64,000 nt of DNA, from assembly GCA_003640385.1 (NCBI GenBank), contig RCAB01000012.1, positions 372,001 to 436,000 of the forward strand, read 5' to 3'. A program made the position numbers and the translations under genes. The DNA comes from Setaria digitata (Eukaryota; Nematoda; Chromadorea; Rhabditida; Setariidae). Every line of letters starts with the position of its first letter. Within the stretch, counting starts at the first letter, position 1. The notes under the pieces were generated by a model. That model was not told where the DNA came from. It did no database searches and saw nothing but the letters and a program-made list of their open reading frames with translations. Shown here one piece after another: positions 13,676 through 32,714 of this stretch.

Positions 13676-14624
13676 CTTTTCTCGTTTCATAATATTTTTT
13701 TCGAATTTCACAAATTGATTTCATTAATTATATTTCATTAATTTCTTCTCGCCTCCTGCTGCTCATTTCTACCACCGATTATTATATATTTCTATTGCAT
13801 ACTTTGCGTTCCTTCTTCAAAAAGAATTTATCTACAGAGCTCTTTTTTTCCATTTTTCTTTATATTCTATTCTTTTTCGGTAAAAATTTTACATTCCAAA
13901 TATGAATTATAAGAATTTTATTTAAAAAAAGTGGCATAAATAGGAAGCATTCCTATCATTTTACTTCTGCTACCATTTGGTGCAAGAAATTTTTAGTATA
14001 GTGGGAGAAGTTTATTCTTCTGGTTTAATTTTTTTGACTATGAAAAAGTTTGAAATGGTAACTCAAACTGTAATTTTTCCATATTCATTTTCATGATAAG
14101 CAATATTTCTAAAATAATGACGTCTATTTTTAAACATTAAAATTTAGGTTTAAGTAGAAGTAGCAAATTTTCATAATCACTGATAAACTTTTCCAGTTTA
14201 TCCCGTCTTAAATTTTCAACTGCATTTGTTTTTGATGCCTTTTTCGTTTAAAAACCATTCGTAAAAAAAAAAGAAATTGTTTACATTTGATGTCAGACAG
14301 GAAGTCTGGAAAGAAACGACCCAAAAAAAAGTAGCCAAGCTTGGCAGTTCTAATAATCGATGTGAGACAGTGTATTTCAGACTAGAAAGACAGACCATCC
14401 TATTCCAATTTAATACTTCCGTTCTATTCCCGACCGACAATATTCCGAGAATGGATACTTGAAAGAATGTTACCAAGATGAACTCTCTCACTTTGTTTTA
14501 TTTGCTGACTGTAAATATCACAACTAATTGATAAGACCATGATTAATTGCACAATACGTTTAGGCATAAATGCCTTACAAATACTTGCAAAGAAAGAGAT
14601 TATAATTTTAATAGCCATAGTAAA

Positions 14625-14780
14625 AGAACAATAATGATAATAGTAGTATTGGAATGAGATAATAATAGCAATAACAATTAGTATTGCTGGTAATTAATCA
14701 TAATAATTGACAGTAATATAACAATATAAACAACAATTAGTGATAATGAATGATAATAATAAAAATAATAGTAGTGAATG
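14625..14780. repeat. ATA/ATG-type trinucleotide low-complexity tract
   Basis: Degenerate repeats of aataat, gataat and agtagt run for about 150 bases. This is interrupted simple sequence with no coding potential. Confidence 0.6.
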
Positions 14781-15717
14781 TAATGATATTTGGTGTGCTA
14801 AAAATTTCAATAAGAATGATGCAACTTCATAAGTATTAGGAGAATTCTGCAAAATGTTTCTATACCGACATTAAGCTTTAATTAAATTTTTGGGATTCAT
14901 TAACGGAAGATGTTTTGTGCTCTAGAAAGTACTTATGTTTTAATTTTATTTCTTGACATTCGCAAAAGACTTAGCATAGTTGAAATTGTTTAATTGCGCT
15001 TTAAAAGGAATTCTCATTGCCAGACACTGTTCAAATGTTTTCAGTTTTTTCAAAGATTTTTATCTCTGTTTTGAACGTCCATCTCGATTTATGTTTCTGT
15101 TGAAAGGCCATCAATATCAACTGGTGATCTGATATGCGACATGCATGTGTTGATTGTTTTTATTCTTATAGCAACCGACACATTTTTCAGTTTCACTTCT
15201 GATGAATGATTCTCAACCGTTGTTTGCAATATTTCCACTTCATTTCACTTTTACTTCCTTCCATCTAAACATCAGTTTAATTTAAAATTTGTTAAAATGT
15301 TTCGCTATTAGGCTGGAAATCTGTTTCCTTATTTTAAAATGTAATTAACGAGCCCAATTGCATCCAAAGTTCTTAAACCAAAAGATGCATTCTTTTCTAT
15401 CAGTTTACTGCACTTTTGCATTTTTGAGCTTGTTTTTGCGTATTTTCTGAACTTCATGTGACGCGCATAAGAACGAACCAAAATGGACGTTAATTTCTTG
15501 AAAAGAATTTTGTTGTATGCTCAATCATTGATGCATTATTAATTGCAGTAAATTGTCATTTGAGGGGGAATGTCTGAGAATAACCAGAAGACTCGGGAAG
15601 AATACTCGCGGGAACACTACTTCTTGGTGAATGTCTGATTAGTAGATGCGAATAATTGCATGCAGTCCCGATGACGAAGTGTATCTGTCTCCTCATCAAA
15701 GAATTCGATGTTTCTTT

Positions 15718-16129
15718 GTTTTTAAGGCCCATCTTTCCTCCTTTTATTTCTAATAAAATGTTTTTTTTTTTCCTGTACAAAGACTGTTCTCTGCGCGAAG
15801 TGCACTCACTGAAAATTTTATCATTTCGTTAGCTCTCATGTTAATTATGTCCTGGACGTAATCAGATCAGCTAAGTAACAGGTAACACTGTTCTGTAATA
15901 TAAGAACTGGCAAACTCATTAANCGTTTTTAAGGCCCATTTTTCCTCCTTTTATTTCTAATAAAATGTTTTTTTTTTTCCTCTACAAAGACTATTCTCTG
16001 CGCGAAGTGTACTCACTGAAAATTTTATCATTTCGTTAGCTCTCATGTTAATTATGTCCTGGACGTAATCAGATCAGCTAAGTAACAGGTAACACTGTTC
16101 TGTAATATAAGAACTGGCAAACTCATTAA
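15718..16129. repeat. 205-base direct duplication around a single N
   Basis: Positions 15718-15922 and 15925-16129 are nearly identical (a few substitutions, for example in the poly-T flank) and separated only by an N at 15923 and one base. The copies end at exactly the N. This is the pattern of two contig ends that overlap but were not merged, rather than a biological tandem duplication. Confidence 0.85.
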
Positions 16130-18704
16130 CTCTCGACTGGGGAATGAGATCGAGACTTGAAATGAGCAGAAGTATCGCAAAAGGTAAATGATGCTCAGCA
16201 ACTGTTTCTAATCCTATTTTCTCAAAGTTCCATATACTTGCATTATATTCAATTTCATCATTGTTCATCCCAGTTAACACCATAAAGACACTTACTTGTC
16301 TGTAATACGTACACTATCACGTGTATCACTCCTGCAATGAAGCGGTGGATCCTTGTTTGAAAGATTGTTCCAAAAGTCCACTACTTTCTGGATAAAATTC
16401 AAATTCATCTGAAGCACCTGGCAATCTTATCACTTACTTATCTATCGAGCTTATTTCGCAAACAATTTATTTCCTTATGATCACTTGCCTAAACTGTTCC
16501 TTCCGAAAGTTTATGTTTTCTGAACTGTTATTTTTTGAAATATTCCAAACAGGTGAGGAGGAGTGAATCTCCTTATTGCCCTTAGAATTGTTATGTCGCA
16601 CCAATGTCCTGTTTTCATGAGGAATGTAACATCAGTGGTTCAACGACAGATAAAAAACCGGTTAAGCTTCAAGCTACCGATGGAAACATATCACACTAAG
16701 TGTCATCAACTATGATCAGTGTTGAAACTGTTCAGGATCGTATCTTATAATTATCATTTATCAGTGCTTGCGGAATAATAATGATTGGTGAGACGTTAAA
16801 AGTTGTCAAGCAATGAGTCCCAGTAATTAAATACAGCTCATCACAGTTCTAGGCATAGCTATTGTCCTGTGATATTGGAATTATGCATGTATGATAAGTA
16901 TATTGCAATCTCCTCTTCATTATCAGAAGCACCTTCAAACTTTTGGCTTTAAACAATTTTGGGGTTATTTATTGATTTTCAGTGCATTTGCCATCTAGTT
17001 TTTCAGAGTTTCGCATATTCTGGAATAAAAAGTGCATTATCCTTCTCACACTTACTTGTCTTAAAAAATCATTTTATTGTTTGATTTTTTAACTAGACAG
17101 ATCTTAGATTCGAAAAGCGATAATGGTTAAATTTGGAGCGTTACGAATTTTTCAGTTCAAATATTTAGATAAATTGCATTTTATTCAAGTACAATAGATT
17201 TTCTTGTATTTTCCATCAATTAATTTAATAAAGTTTGGTTGGAGCTGTCATTCTAAATTAAATTGAGCTTACGCTGAACAATATAAACCAATTAATAACC
17301 TTTGCTATTCTATATGATTCAAAATTAAAATCTCAATGCAATCTGTCATCTAATTATTTAGATATAATTTAATCAGTCCATCATTTAGCCTTTTTCTTTT
17401 ATTGAAACAATCTCTTCTACCTCCTACTCTTTTTCCGATCAGTTTAAAAGCTCCATCAAAAATTTGAAGAACAAACATAAGCTGCAAAGTAAAGCAATTA
17501 CCACGTCACGTATACATTCACGTTCACGTGGAAGATACGGCAATATTTGTGTCGTATGTTTGACAAGGTGTGTTGCGAGCATACAATCTGCGTCTGTGTA
17601 CAAAATGAATGAACGAGAAATGGAAAAGTTCAATAATGGAAAACAAACTTTGAATGGTGTGAGTTTGCTGTTCGTTGTCAACCTTCTACACAACTCTCCC
17701 TCTACTCCAATTTCTCGACATCGATATTATGCTTAATTAGTTTTCCAGACCACTCATTGCTTTCACATCAGTCAATCCATTAATTAGCAACAAGTCTTCC
17801 TGTGATCTGTAAGGTTATACTGAAATATCACACAGCCTAGAATTTCATTTCAGTGTTTCGCTCATTTTTGCCTCCAAAAAAATGAGGCGATTCCAGTGAA
17901 TGCGAAGTATGAGGACAGAGGACAAGGGTCAACCGTTACTTTTGTTATCACTTTGTGTCATTTAAGTGCCATGTTCATTTTATATCCATTTGTCTGATGA
18001 CCTGTAATGGTGGAAATCTTTCTCTTCTTCTTTCACCCATTTAATTTAAACTTCGTGGTGATAAACTTTTCATATTAATTGTTATTACAGGGAAGGTCAA
18101 TTTCTTCTGCACCGTTTTCTTCTTCTTTGATACCTTCTGATGGATAATCGTTTTGGGTATCATTTGTAAGAGACTTCAACTGGCAATATTTAATTTGAGG
18201 CTAGTTAAAAACTGAGGAAGTGTAATTGGTTTGATATTCTCTACGTATCGGAAACGGGTCGATCTCTTCCATGCCTTCGGGCAAGAAAATCCCCAAAAGA
18301 ATGTTGTTTGGGTGGTAGTATTTCATTTCTTCCCTTGCTCCTTCTCTCTCTTCCCTTTTTTGCTTTTCTGTCTTAACTATGCAGATATGCCTCTTCTAAG
18401 CATCCATGAGAACTTTCGAAGTCATCTCTTCAGCCTCAGGCACTTCCCGTACTATTCACTCTAATTGCTTGTGATTAGAACTGAAATACAATTGTTCTGT
18501 TTTTTCAATTATGCAGATTTTTCACTGGAAATATGTAAATGTATTAGGGAGCTTTTCATTTCTTGCTGTTTTCCCTTACAAAATTTTATCACTACTTAAT
18601 TAGAGACTAAAAATGAATCTTCGCTTTCTTTTTATTGTTAAAGTTCACCACTTCAATTAACTGTGAGGTCGATAAAGGTCTAACAGTATAAAATAAATTT
18701 TCAG

Positions 18705-25112
<6,408 letters not shown>

Positions 25113-25701
25113 TGCTAGCCTCAGACTTGTTTGTCATGCAAAGAGCAAGTGATTACTCGGTTAGATGATTATCCGTTACATATTTATACGTTAGGTAAAT
25201 TGATTTTATTGACGATTTCGTTACTCACAAAGAGAGATGCAATTGTTGGCTATTGTTGATTTTTTAATTATAAGTCATGCAAATGTATTTGAACTGCCCA
25301 AAATTTTAATCACTAAAAGAAAATGTGTATTTAGGATTGTCAAGACTACTTTCATTGGAATATAATCTCATCTGAACTTAGCAGAAGAGTTATTGCGAAC
25401 TTAAATGACCCATAAAGAGCAAGCAAAATTAATGGTTTATAAATGCAGCTGTCTGTCAAGTTACTTTACATTTGAATCAAAAATTTAATTTCAGATTAAG
25501 CACAATTCAACCCACCAACTTATACATCAGAAGCGACAAACCATTTCAAGAAAACGTCAGCTTGCTCATCAGCTCTCTAACTGCTAGAATTATTTCACTT
25601 ACTTGGCCATTAGTCATTTGCACTATTACAAGTATTAGTTTTTGTAACTTGACTTGTTAGTCTTTTGACGTAAAAGTCATTTTGAGTTTGATGTTTATAA
25701 G

Positions 25702-25780
25702 CACGGTGAAGAATTACTGTAAACAATATTTACAGTAATTTAATTACTGTAAATAATATTTGCAGTAATTCTTCACTGTG
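25702..25780. repeat. 79-base near-perfect palindrome with nested palindromes
   Basis: The arm 25702-25740 matches the reverse complement of 25742-25780 with about four mismatches in 39 bases and a one-base loop. Each arm itself is close to palindromic, built on ATTACTGTAAA and its inverse. It would form a long hairpin in RNA or a cruciform in DNA, and could be a miniature inverted-repeat element remnant or a hairpin RNA. It lies between convergent genes. Confidence 0.8.
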
Positions 25781-26819
25781 GCTATATCTTTCTAAATCTA
25801 TCTTATTTGATAACTCCGTCCATTTACTCAAGAAATTTTCATTATTGAGCACTGAATTCTGATATTTGAGGGATCTTTTAATTAAATTAAAAATTTTTCT
25901 CTCATTAATGACTCGAATTTGACACTGTGTCCTGTAATTCTTTTCACTTATATTCCTCTTCATTTGTTATTATATATATACACAAATCTGTAAAAGCTGA
26001 GAAATTCAATAACAACTGCCATTGCTATGTACAAAAATGTTCTTGTTTTCCTTGGGCTTTCGTTTCATTGTGCAGGGTATGTATATTTTTGTGTATTTTG
26101 GCTGCACCTGAGGACAGGTGTTAGTTCATTCATCAAATGATAATTTAACGATTCCTAAATCAAGTTTCTGGGCTAATTTTGGAATTCATCAATGCCGGCT
26201 ATTGGTTATTGTTGATGTAGTTAGTGTCTTAGTTATGTCAGCACTATCCATCATTATTGCTTTACTTGCCGTTATTAATTAACAGTCGTAATGTAACCTG
26301 AAGATGTGGTGGTTAGATGTCCAAACAATTAATAATTATAAGTAACCAGTTAATAGTAATGATAACAATCAGTTCTTACATTGGTTGGCCTTCCGAGTCA
26401 AGGTATTCCGTTGTTTGTAGTTTCGTCTTTTACATGATATTTGTCAGAACAATGTCACATTTTAGACTTATCAAGTTGTGCTTCATTAATTTTAGGTAAC
26501 TTTATTCATCCTTTGAAACAATGTAACTCTGCCAGATACTACAGAGTTATTATTGGATGATGATATAGATCATTGTGTAGTCAAGATATAACTGTCAAAT
26601 TTAGGATTTATAAATTGTTTTGAACTTGCCCTTCTTTCATTACATTGTACCAAATTGATTTATTTCATTACATCGGTATATTACTGATTTCATCCATTAT
26701 GCATTGATAATTGCTACAGAAACTTATAAAATTTTGAGATAAGAATAAAAATTCGTATTCGAATTTCTATTTATATTAACATTTTAGATTGTTAATACAT
26801 GAATGTAATGCAGTAGTAA

Positions 26820-26825
26820 TTTATT
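26820..26825 (-). terminator. Poly(A) signal of the LIM gene
   Basis: AATAAA on the minus strand, 23 bases after the LIM-protein stop codon. The position fits a short nematode 3' UTR. Confidence 0.5.
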
Positions 26826-26847
26826 GGATCTGTTGTTGGCATTCTGA

Positions 26848-29352
26848 TTACGGATATTTCGGTTGAGCACCTGGTTCAGCTGATGAAGGTAAAGCAGCTG
26901 TTTTGGTAGGGGATGATATCGCACTCGTTGCAACTGATGTCGATGTGCACAATTCAGATTCGGAAATAGACTTTGATGGTTTTTCTGGTGGAAGCAATCT
27001 GATACGTAAGGAATACGTAATAGAAGTATTTGAAATACTTGTTGTCAGAATGTAGTAAGGCTAAGAGATCATTCAGAAGTGCTTTACAGCCTTTTATGAG
27101 ATGCAAACTTTTTCAGTATTTCCAGCGTTGTACTATTCAGAAGATTTTTAATTCTAAGTTCCTTTCGGATTTCCTTCATAAAAACAAGCACACCTTGTTT
27201 GGTTGATTGTCGTTTCTGGCCTACTGGTGTATTTAATTTTGCCTGTTACTGGAGGATTATCCGTATCAAGGACTGATGATAATTTATTTCCGGTAGTTCC
27301 TGAACTTCCAATATTTCTAGTTGTAGCGGATTCCAATGCTGTATTAGGTAACTTTGGTGCAAATTTTTCCGGCAACTTGTCAGTTGGTTTCTGTTCTAGA
27401 ATTCAAAATCCATACTTATTATTTGGTGGCTCACTGAACTTCAATTTGATTCATTTCTTACAAGTTGGTAATCAATTATCAAATTACGTCAGCGTTTTTT
27501 GAAAATTCAGTCCATGTCTCTAATTCAATTCAACTGTGATTTTAATTTTTGTTTAAACTTTTAACTTCTGAATAACTGTTAGAGCTTTCATCATTAGAAT
27601 CAATATATCACGATGTAGATAGCTTTGTTCATTATAATTTAGAAATAAGTTAGACTAAAAAAAATAGTAAATAGACCGATGTGTGTCACTGAAATTCAGA
27701 AACTTAAATAGAAATTAATTCATTACTGGTCCATCTTGTTCAAAAGCAGAAAAAAGGAACGAAAGCCTGCTGTGATACCCTCCGTACCATGCAATGACTC
27801 CTGAAGACTAAGAGTAGTCACCGGTGCTAATTCACTTTCGTATTTTGTGAGATAATAACAATCAACATCATATGGTTTCTCGTTGTGAACGATAAATTCA
27901 CCATCTTGCAAAAAAAAAGGTCAGAAGAAGAAATTTTACATTTCTAATTTATGTTAAAACTTCATTCAAACTACTAATTAATAAATCAGTTTTAACTTTT
28001 TATCTTTAAAAACACCAGCTGATTAAACTGTTCTAATGCCTTGTAAAAATTTACTTTATTCGTCTTAGTAACGATGAAACGCTTTTCCCTTTATCTTAGA
28101 CGAAAAATTAGTTGTTATAAGTTAAAATAGAAGTTAACTTTAATTATTCTTACTTTTGGAAAGGATGGTTTTTCAAACCTGCCCAAATTTAACTATAATT
28201 TTAAGATAGGATAAATATGAATTAGCATCAAATTACTTCCAAATGGCGAATGGCATTTAGTACAGGTAAAGCAACACCTGTGCCATAATTTGTTCATTGC
28301 TCGCACGCATGTTTCGCGCAATGCTTTGTTGCACACTATGTGAATGAATGTTGCATAAAATGTGTACATTTCAGAAAAACCTTTTTCAACTTAACAAAAA
28401 AATAAATTTTTATGGTTCGTTAAATAAATTGATCAATTATATTTAATTATATTTAAATTAATTAAAATTTTTACCCACACAGAAATTGCTTCTAATTGCT
28501 GTATAAAATTTTTAATTAACCGTTGCATTTCGGGTGATATTCTTCCATATAGCAATCAATACAAATCGGAAAATTTCGATTACTTCGATACTCTCGAAAT
28601 GGACGACCATCGAGACCAACCGGGCAGTGACAGTGAGTGCAAGTGAAATGTTCTCGATGCCATATTTTGTTGAGTGAATAGACTGCACCGTGCTGTAAAT
28701 TTCATTATTCAAACTTGCACTCGTCAACAAAAACAAACGTTATAACATTTTATAAAGTAACACAATCTGAGTGACCATTGTAACTGATCAATTCCAAATA
28801 AACAGTTCTGTGGTTAAATGCTTCAGCAATTATGAGTATAAAGGAATTGCCATATTCCCATTATTCTAGAAGTACCTTAAATTAGTAAAATTGCACTGTA
28901 TACAAGCTTTCGACTTTTAAGACCGATGATGAATCCTTAAGTTTGAAAATTTCTGCTTGTTATGAGATAATTAGTAAATGTGCTTTGAAAAAGGGCAAAC
29001 AATTTTTCACTTTCTTATTATTAAGTGCCACTTGGAACTAGTGGGCAAGAGTTAAATTCAATGAATAATCTCAACATATCAAGGATCATTTCAGCGGAGC
29101 TCATTTGTATCATCATTAGTCATATCTAGCATCACTCCTCGGAATTCTCCTTAAACTTCCAGGAATTTCAAGAGAATTTACTAAGAGAGCTTGTTTACGG
29201 GTAACCGGTTCATTGCAACCGTTGCACCGAATCATCCATTTTGCCGCCTTCTTTCTCGAAAGTGTATTTGATGCAATTAGTGCTAGGCCTGAGGTTGTAA
29301 AAATTTTTGATATGGAATTCGAATCGCTTCCAAAGTCAGTCTTTCTGTACAT
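26848..29352 (-). CDS. Two-LIM-domain protein
   Basis: Six exons (minus): 29352-29182, 28692-28521, 28335-28237, 27904-27779, 27395-27194 and 26998-26848; all phases agree, 306 residues. LIM domains are double zinc fingers for protein binding, often at actin or adhesion sites. LIM1 runs from CNGC through WHREHFTCTHC to CIDC. LIM2 follows at once: CNVC, WHRCCFTCTKC and a final pair reading YDVDC, where the usual first Cys of that pair is Asp. After residue about 165 comes a Ser/Thr/Pro-rich, probably disordered tail ending EPGAQPKYP. The ATG at 29352 follows a TTTTAG acceptor by one base, so it is probably the trans-spliced start. The LIM spacing resembles the paxillin/Enigma type, but I cannot assign an ortholog; no PDZ or LD motif is present. 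Confidence 0.85.
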
Positions 29353-32300
29353 ACTAAAATGAAGAGAGGATGTATTCCTGCGATAATTTTAATTAAACTA
29401 CTACATTAATCACTTCTGCAACCACTTCATCCTATCCAACTCAACTACAAAAGAACCTTTAGGCCGAAATTCTTCCCTACTGTATGCCAATTTAATTAAC
29501 AACCGCAGCAGTAGCAATAATAGAACTGAACGTGCAAACAGCCAGTCGACATGGAAAAATTCTTATCAATAATTGTCTGCCGCAATTTCAGCTTAAGTTA
29601 TTTCCAAAAGAGCAAGTTAAAACACTAACAATCGTCATAAATTTCAAAAATTTAATTTTTTAATGAATATTAGGGAGAAAGGGATGGCTTAAGAAGCACT
29701 AATAATTATCATTGAATTTTAACAATTTTGAATTCCTTTTATGTCTTTTAAAAAGAAAGAACTGAATGGAATTGATTTTAAGCATACAATTTTGATAATT
29801 ATGTTGCATTAATTTTGAGAGTATGAGAAATGTAAAATAGTTTGAATTAGACCGGACTAAATTAAAAATTTAGTTCTCTTAATTCAATGTTTCATTTATT
29901 CCATCTTCCATTTATTTTTGTTAAATTAAATTAAGATTCGTTTTTTAAATTTTTTTGGAAATGAACTTCACTCTCACAAAACTATTCAGCAAAAAAAAGA
30001 ATATAATGATGGGTTTTTCATTTTCGGTGGACATCTTTCAGGCTGCAATAATATCTAATTTCTCGAAACAAACTAAAATTTTTTTTTTGCAGAATTTTTT
30101 GTAGAATTTCAATTTCAAAAATGATTTACTGCCATGCGAAGTCTCGTTAGCAAATTTCTTTTCTAAATTTCACAAAATTTATTTCAACTAACTTTTTATT
30201 TTATAAAACCATTTCTTATAATTTGGTTTATAAGTTTGTGTGTCATTTCAATTAGCTCTTAAGTCATTTTTTTAATTTATAACAACTTCTTAACATAAGA
30301 ATAAAATTAAGATTAAACAGAGCACAAAAGATTAAATCATGTTGTGGGTTGCTAAATCGTTGAATCGTTTACTTCAGAGGGATTTAATATTCTAATATAA
30401 TTAAGCAGAAATTTCTTAATTTCTTAAATCGAGTCGAAATAATCAATGATATAATTCGACAGAGTAGCAAATTTCAGTTTTCTGAATGAAATTCTCGATT
30501 TTTTTTCCACTATAGCATTATATAGCTGGCAGAAGCTAGTGATAAAGAGAGAGAAAGCGAATGAACTGAGAAGCATAGAGTTTAGAAACGAAAATTAATG
30601 AAAATTCAAGGAGTTCTTACTTCTTGATGAATTCGCGCAAGAGTTGTCTGTTGGAGCAATCATTTCAATGGTCAGAATGACTGAATTATACCAATGAACA
30701 AAGTGATCTTTTTTAGCATAATCGCCTCTTAAAGGTACACGATAAGCATTCGTTTTATTATAAAACTTTTAGTGAATATTATTAATATTAAAGTTAATTA
30801 ATCCTTGGATATCCATTCAAATTGCTTTACAAAAATAATCGAAAATTTGAAGCATTCTGCAGTGAAAATTGACATCTTTTTTTCAATTTTAATCCTTGGA
30901 TTTCTAAAATTATTCTAGTCTGTGTTCGTTTGATAGCTTTTTCAAAATAAAATACCTGTTGTTAAAAATACCTACTGTTGAGCATTGCGATATCGGAATG
31001 ATCAGTATCTTCAGTACTAATTAATTAATTTAATTTTCCTCTCTAAAAAAATGATTGCTTTCACACTGGATCCATACACATATAACGACGATGGTTTATT
31101 TTGTTTTAGCTTTTACTCACAATTTCTGCTTTGTTTCGTTAAATGAACTAATTAGATAATTTGTCTCCCAATAATATTTGTTTCAAATATTTTATTGCAA
31201 TAAATCTTTTGCACAAAGTATTTGTTTTATAGTCTAAAATTTTCGATATTAAATAATAAAGATTGAATTATCGTCAATGGAAGCAATTAGAATTGAAGAT
31301 AGAATCAGCGTGAACTTTAAGGTTTTTTTTAAAATGTTTCGTTGAAATGTGTATATTCAACAAATGTCAAGGACAAAAATTTATCTGTTATTGAAAATCT
31401 CTTCTACCACTGAAATTCATCATTTGATTTAGCCTCATCTACCTTATCAATGCCAAATTTTTCTTCAGCTCAGTAGTCTGTCGGGAAAAAATATTAATGT
31501 GGATTTTAATTCGGATGATTCACTAAGTTTTTGTTTTGTACATTACCGAAAAAAAGTGATTATTGTTTAACAAATAACATCTTTAGCCACTGAAAAGCAG
31601 TTGACTAATCTGAAAGGTTACATAAAACCTTATCGGATGGTTGGATTATGTGTCAGTTGGTTTTAGTAAAATAAATTTATTTCAATTTATGCAGTATTAG
31701 CCTGAAATAGCAAAGTTTTGATATTTAAAAATGTCACCAAAATGAGTATCATACAATTACAAGAATTGCTCAAGAGCTTTAACAGTGTTTGAAATCAATT
31801 TGAGTTCTTTAATTTCCGCATGAACAATTGAATACATCTCTTTAATTTTTACCTTTTTAATAAATGGTAAAATAAATGGTGGAAAAATAATTATGGAATT
31901 AATCAGTTAACTAGATGAATTAGCTGTAACCAAAACGCTTTTAGTATCGCATGCAAAGTAAGGTGGTAATCCCACGGAACGACAACATATTTCAACAAAT
32001 TAGCGATTCCATAATTTGAAATAATCAAAAAACACCAGATTAAACTTATCAATATCGTGAAGTTCCTTTTTTTGTTCTCCTAAAATTTTCTGAAATGAAC
32101 AGTTTTTGTGAAATCTTTCAGGAGATAAAAAATAAAATGAATTCAGTATTCAAAAAATTACACAGTGCCTGAAACTTTTATGGATCATTTGAAAAAAAAC
32201 CATTTTGATTCTTATCATCCGCTCTTTGAAGACAAAATGCTATTCAATTGATCAAAATAAATGACTCCACTTCTCTCCATCACAGTTCAATAATCAGAAG

Positions 32301-32714
32301 AACAGCTGTAATAGTTGTTGATTTATAATTTCTTGGCGCAGTACGATCTGTATCAACATCAATTACTCCACTATTTGAAAATCAGCTGCACTTTTTTTCT
32401 CGCTTTTAGATCCAGTCTTCCTTCATCTTCTTTTTCCTATTTAAGTTCAATGAAAAAATTAGCAAATAAGTTAGAAACTTTAAGATTTTGTTCTTTTCAT
32501 TCGAGTCGTTGTCAAAACCAACGAAGTTCTTGCTGAAGATTCCACCAACACTACTTTAACATCGTGCAGCCCTCTTCAATAAAAATACATTCTTCCGTAT
32601 TTTTAGAATTTAATTTCTTGTTGTTTCCTTTACCATTCTGTGAATGTATCTTCAACTACCTCGATCTAATTTTTATTTCAGTCCAAAGCTTATTTTACTT
32701 TTCAGTCCTCAGCA
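29353..32714. other. Divergent intergenic region, LIM gene to ShK gene
   Basis: About 3.4 kb of AT-rich DNA between two genes reading away from each other, so it holds both promoters. No open frame on either strand has splice or family support. A 3' splice site (TTTTCAG) lies about ten bases before the ShK start codon. Confidence 0.5.

Larger units (their letters stand above)
5969..18704. other. Gene-poor 12.7-kb stretch
   Basis: No conserved coding region is found on either strand. Open frames are short, rich in Phe, Leu, Ser and Lys as expected from AT-rich DNA, and have no consistent splice phases. The stretch contains single N bases at 7207 and 15923, a 205-base duplication around the second N, homopolymer runs, and ATA/ATG trinucleotide low-complexity sequence around 14625-14780. 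The missing 5' exon(s) of the PAS kinase gene probably lie in its right part. It could be a long intergenic region plus a large first intron. Confidence 0.5.
25113..26847. other. Convergent 3' region between PASK and the LIM gene
   Basis: About 1.7 kb between two genes that read toward each other. It contains the 79-base palindrome at 25702-25780. No coding exon is supported. Confidence 0.5.

Noticed and set aside
15556..16283. Minus-strand frames over the 205-base duplication
   Set aside because: They cross an assembly artefact, show no family signal and break at the N.
29116..29181. Read-through of the first LIM exon past 29182
   Set aside because: The donor after ALL restores normal LIM spacing with the next exon; read-through gives an unrelated tail.
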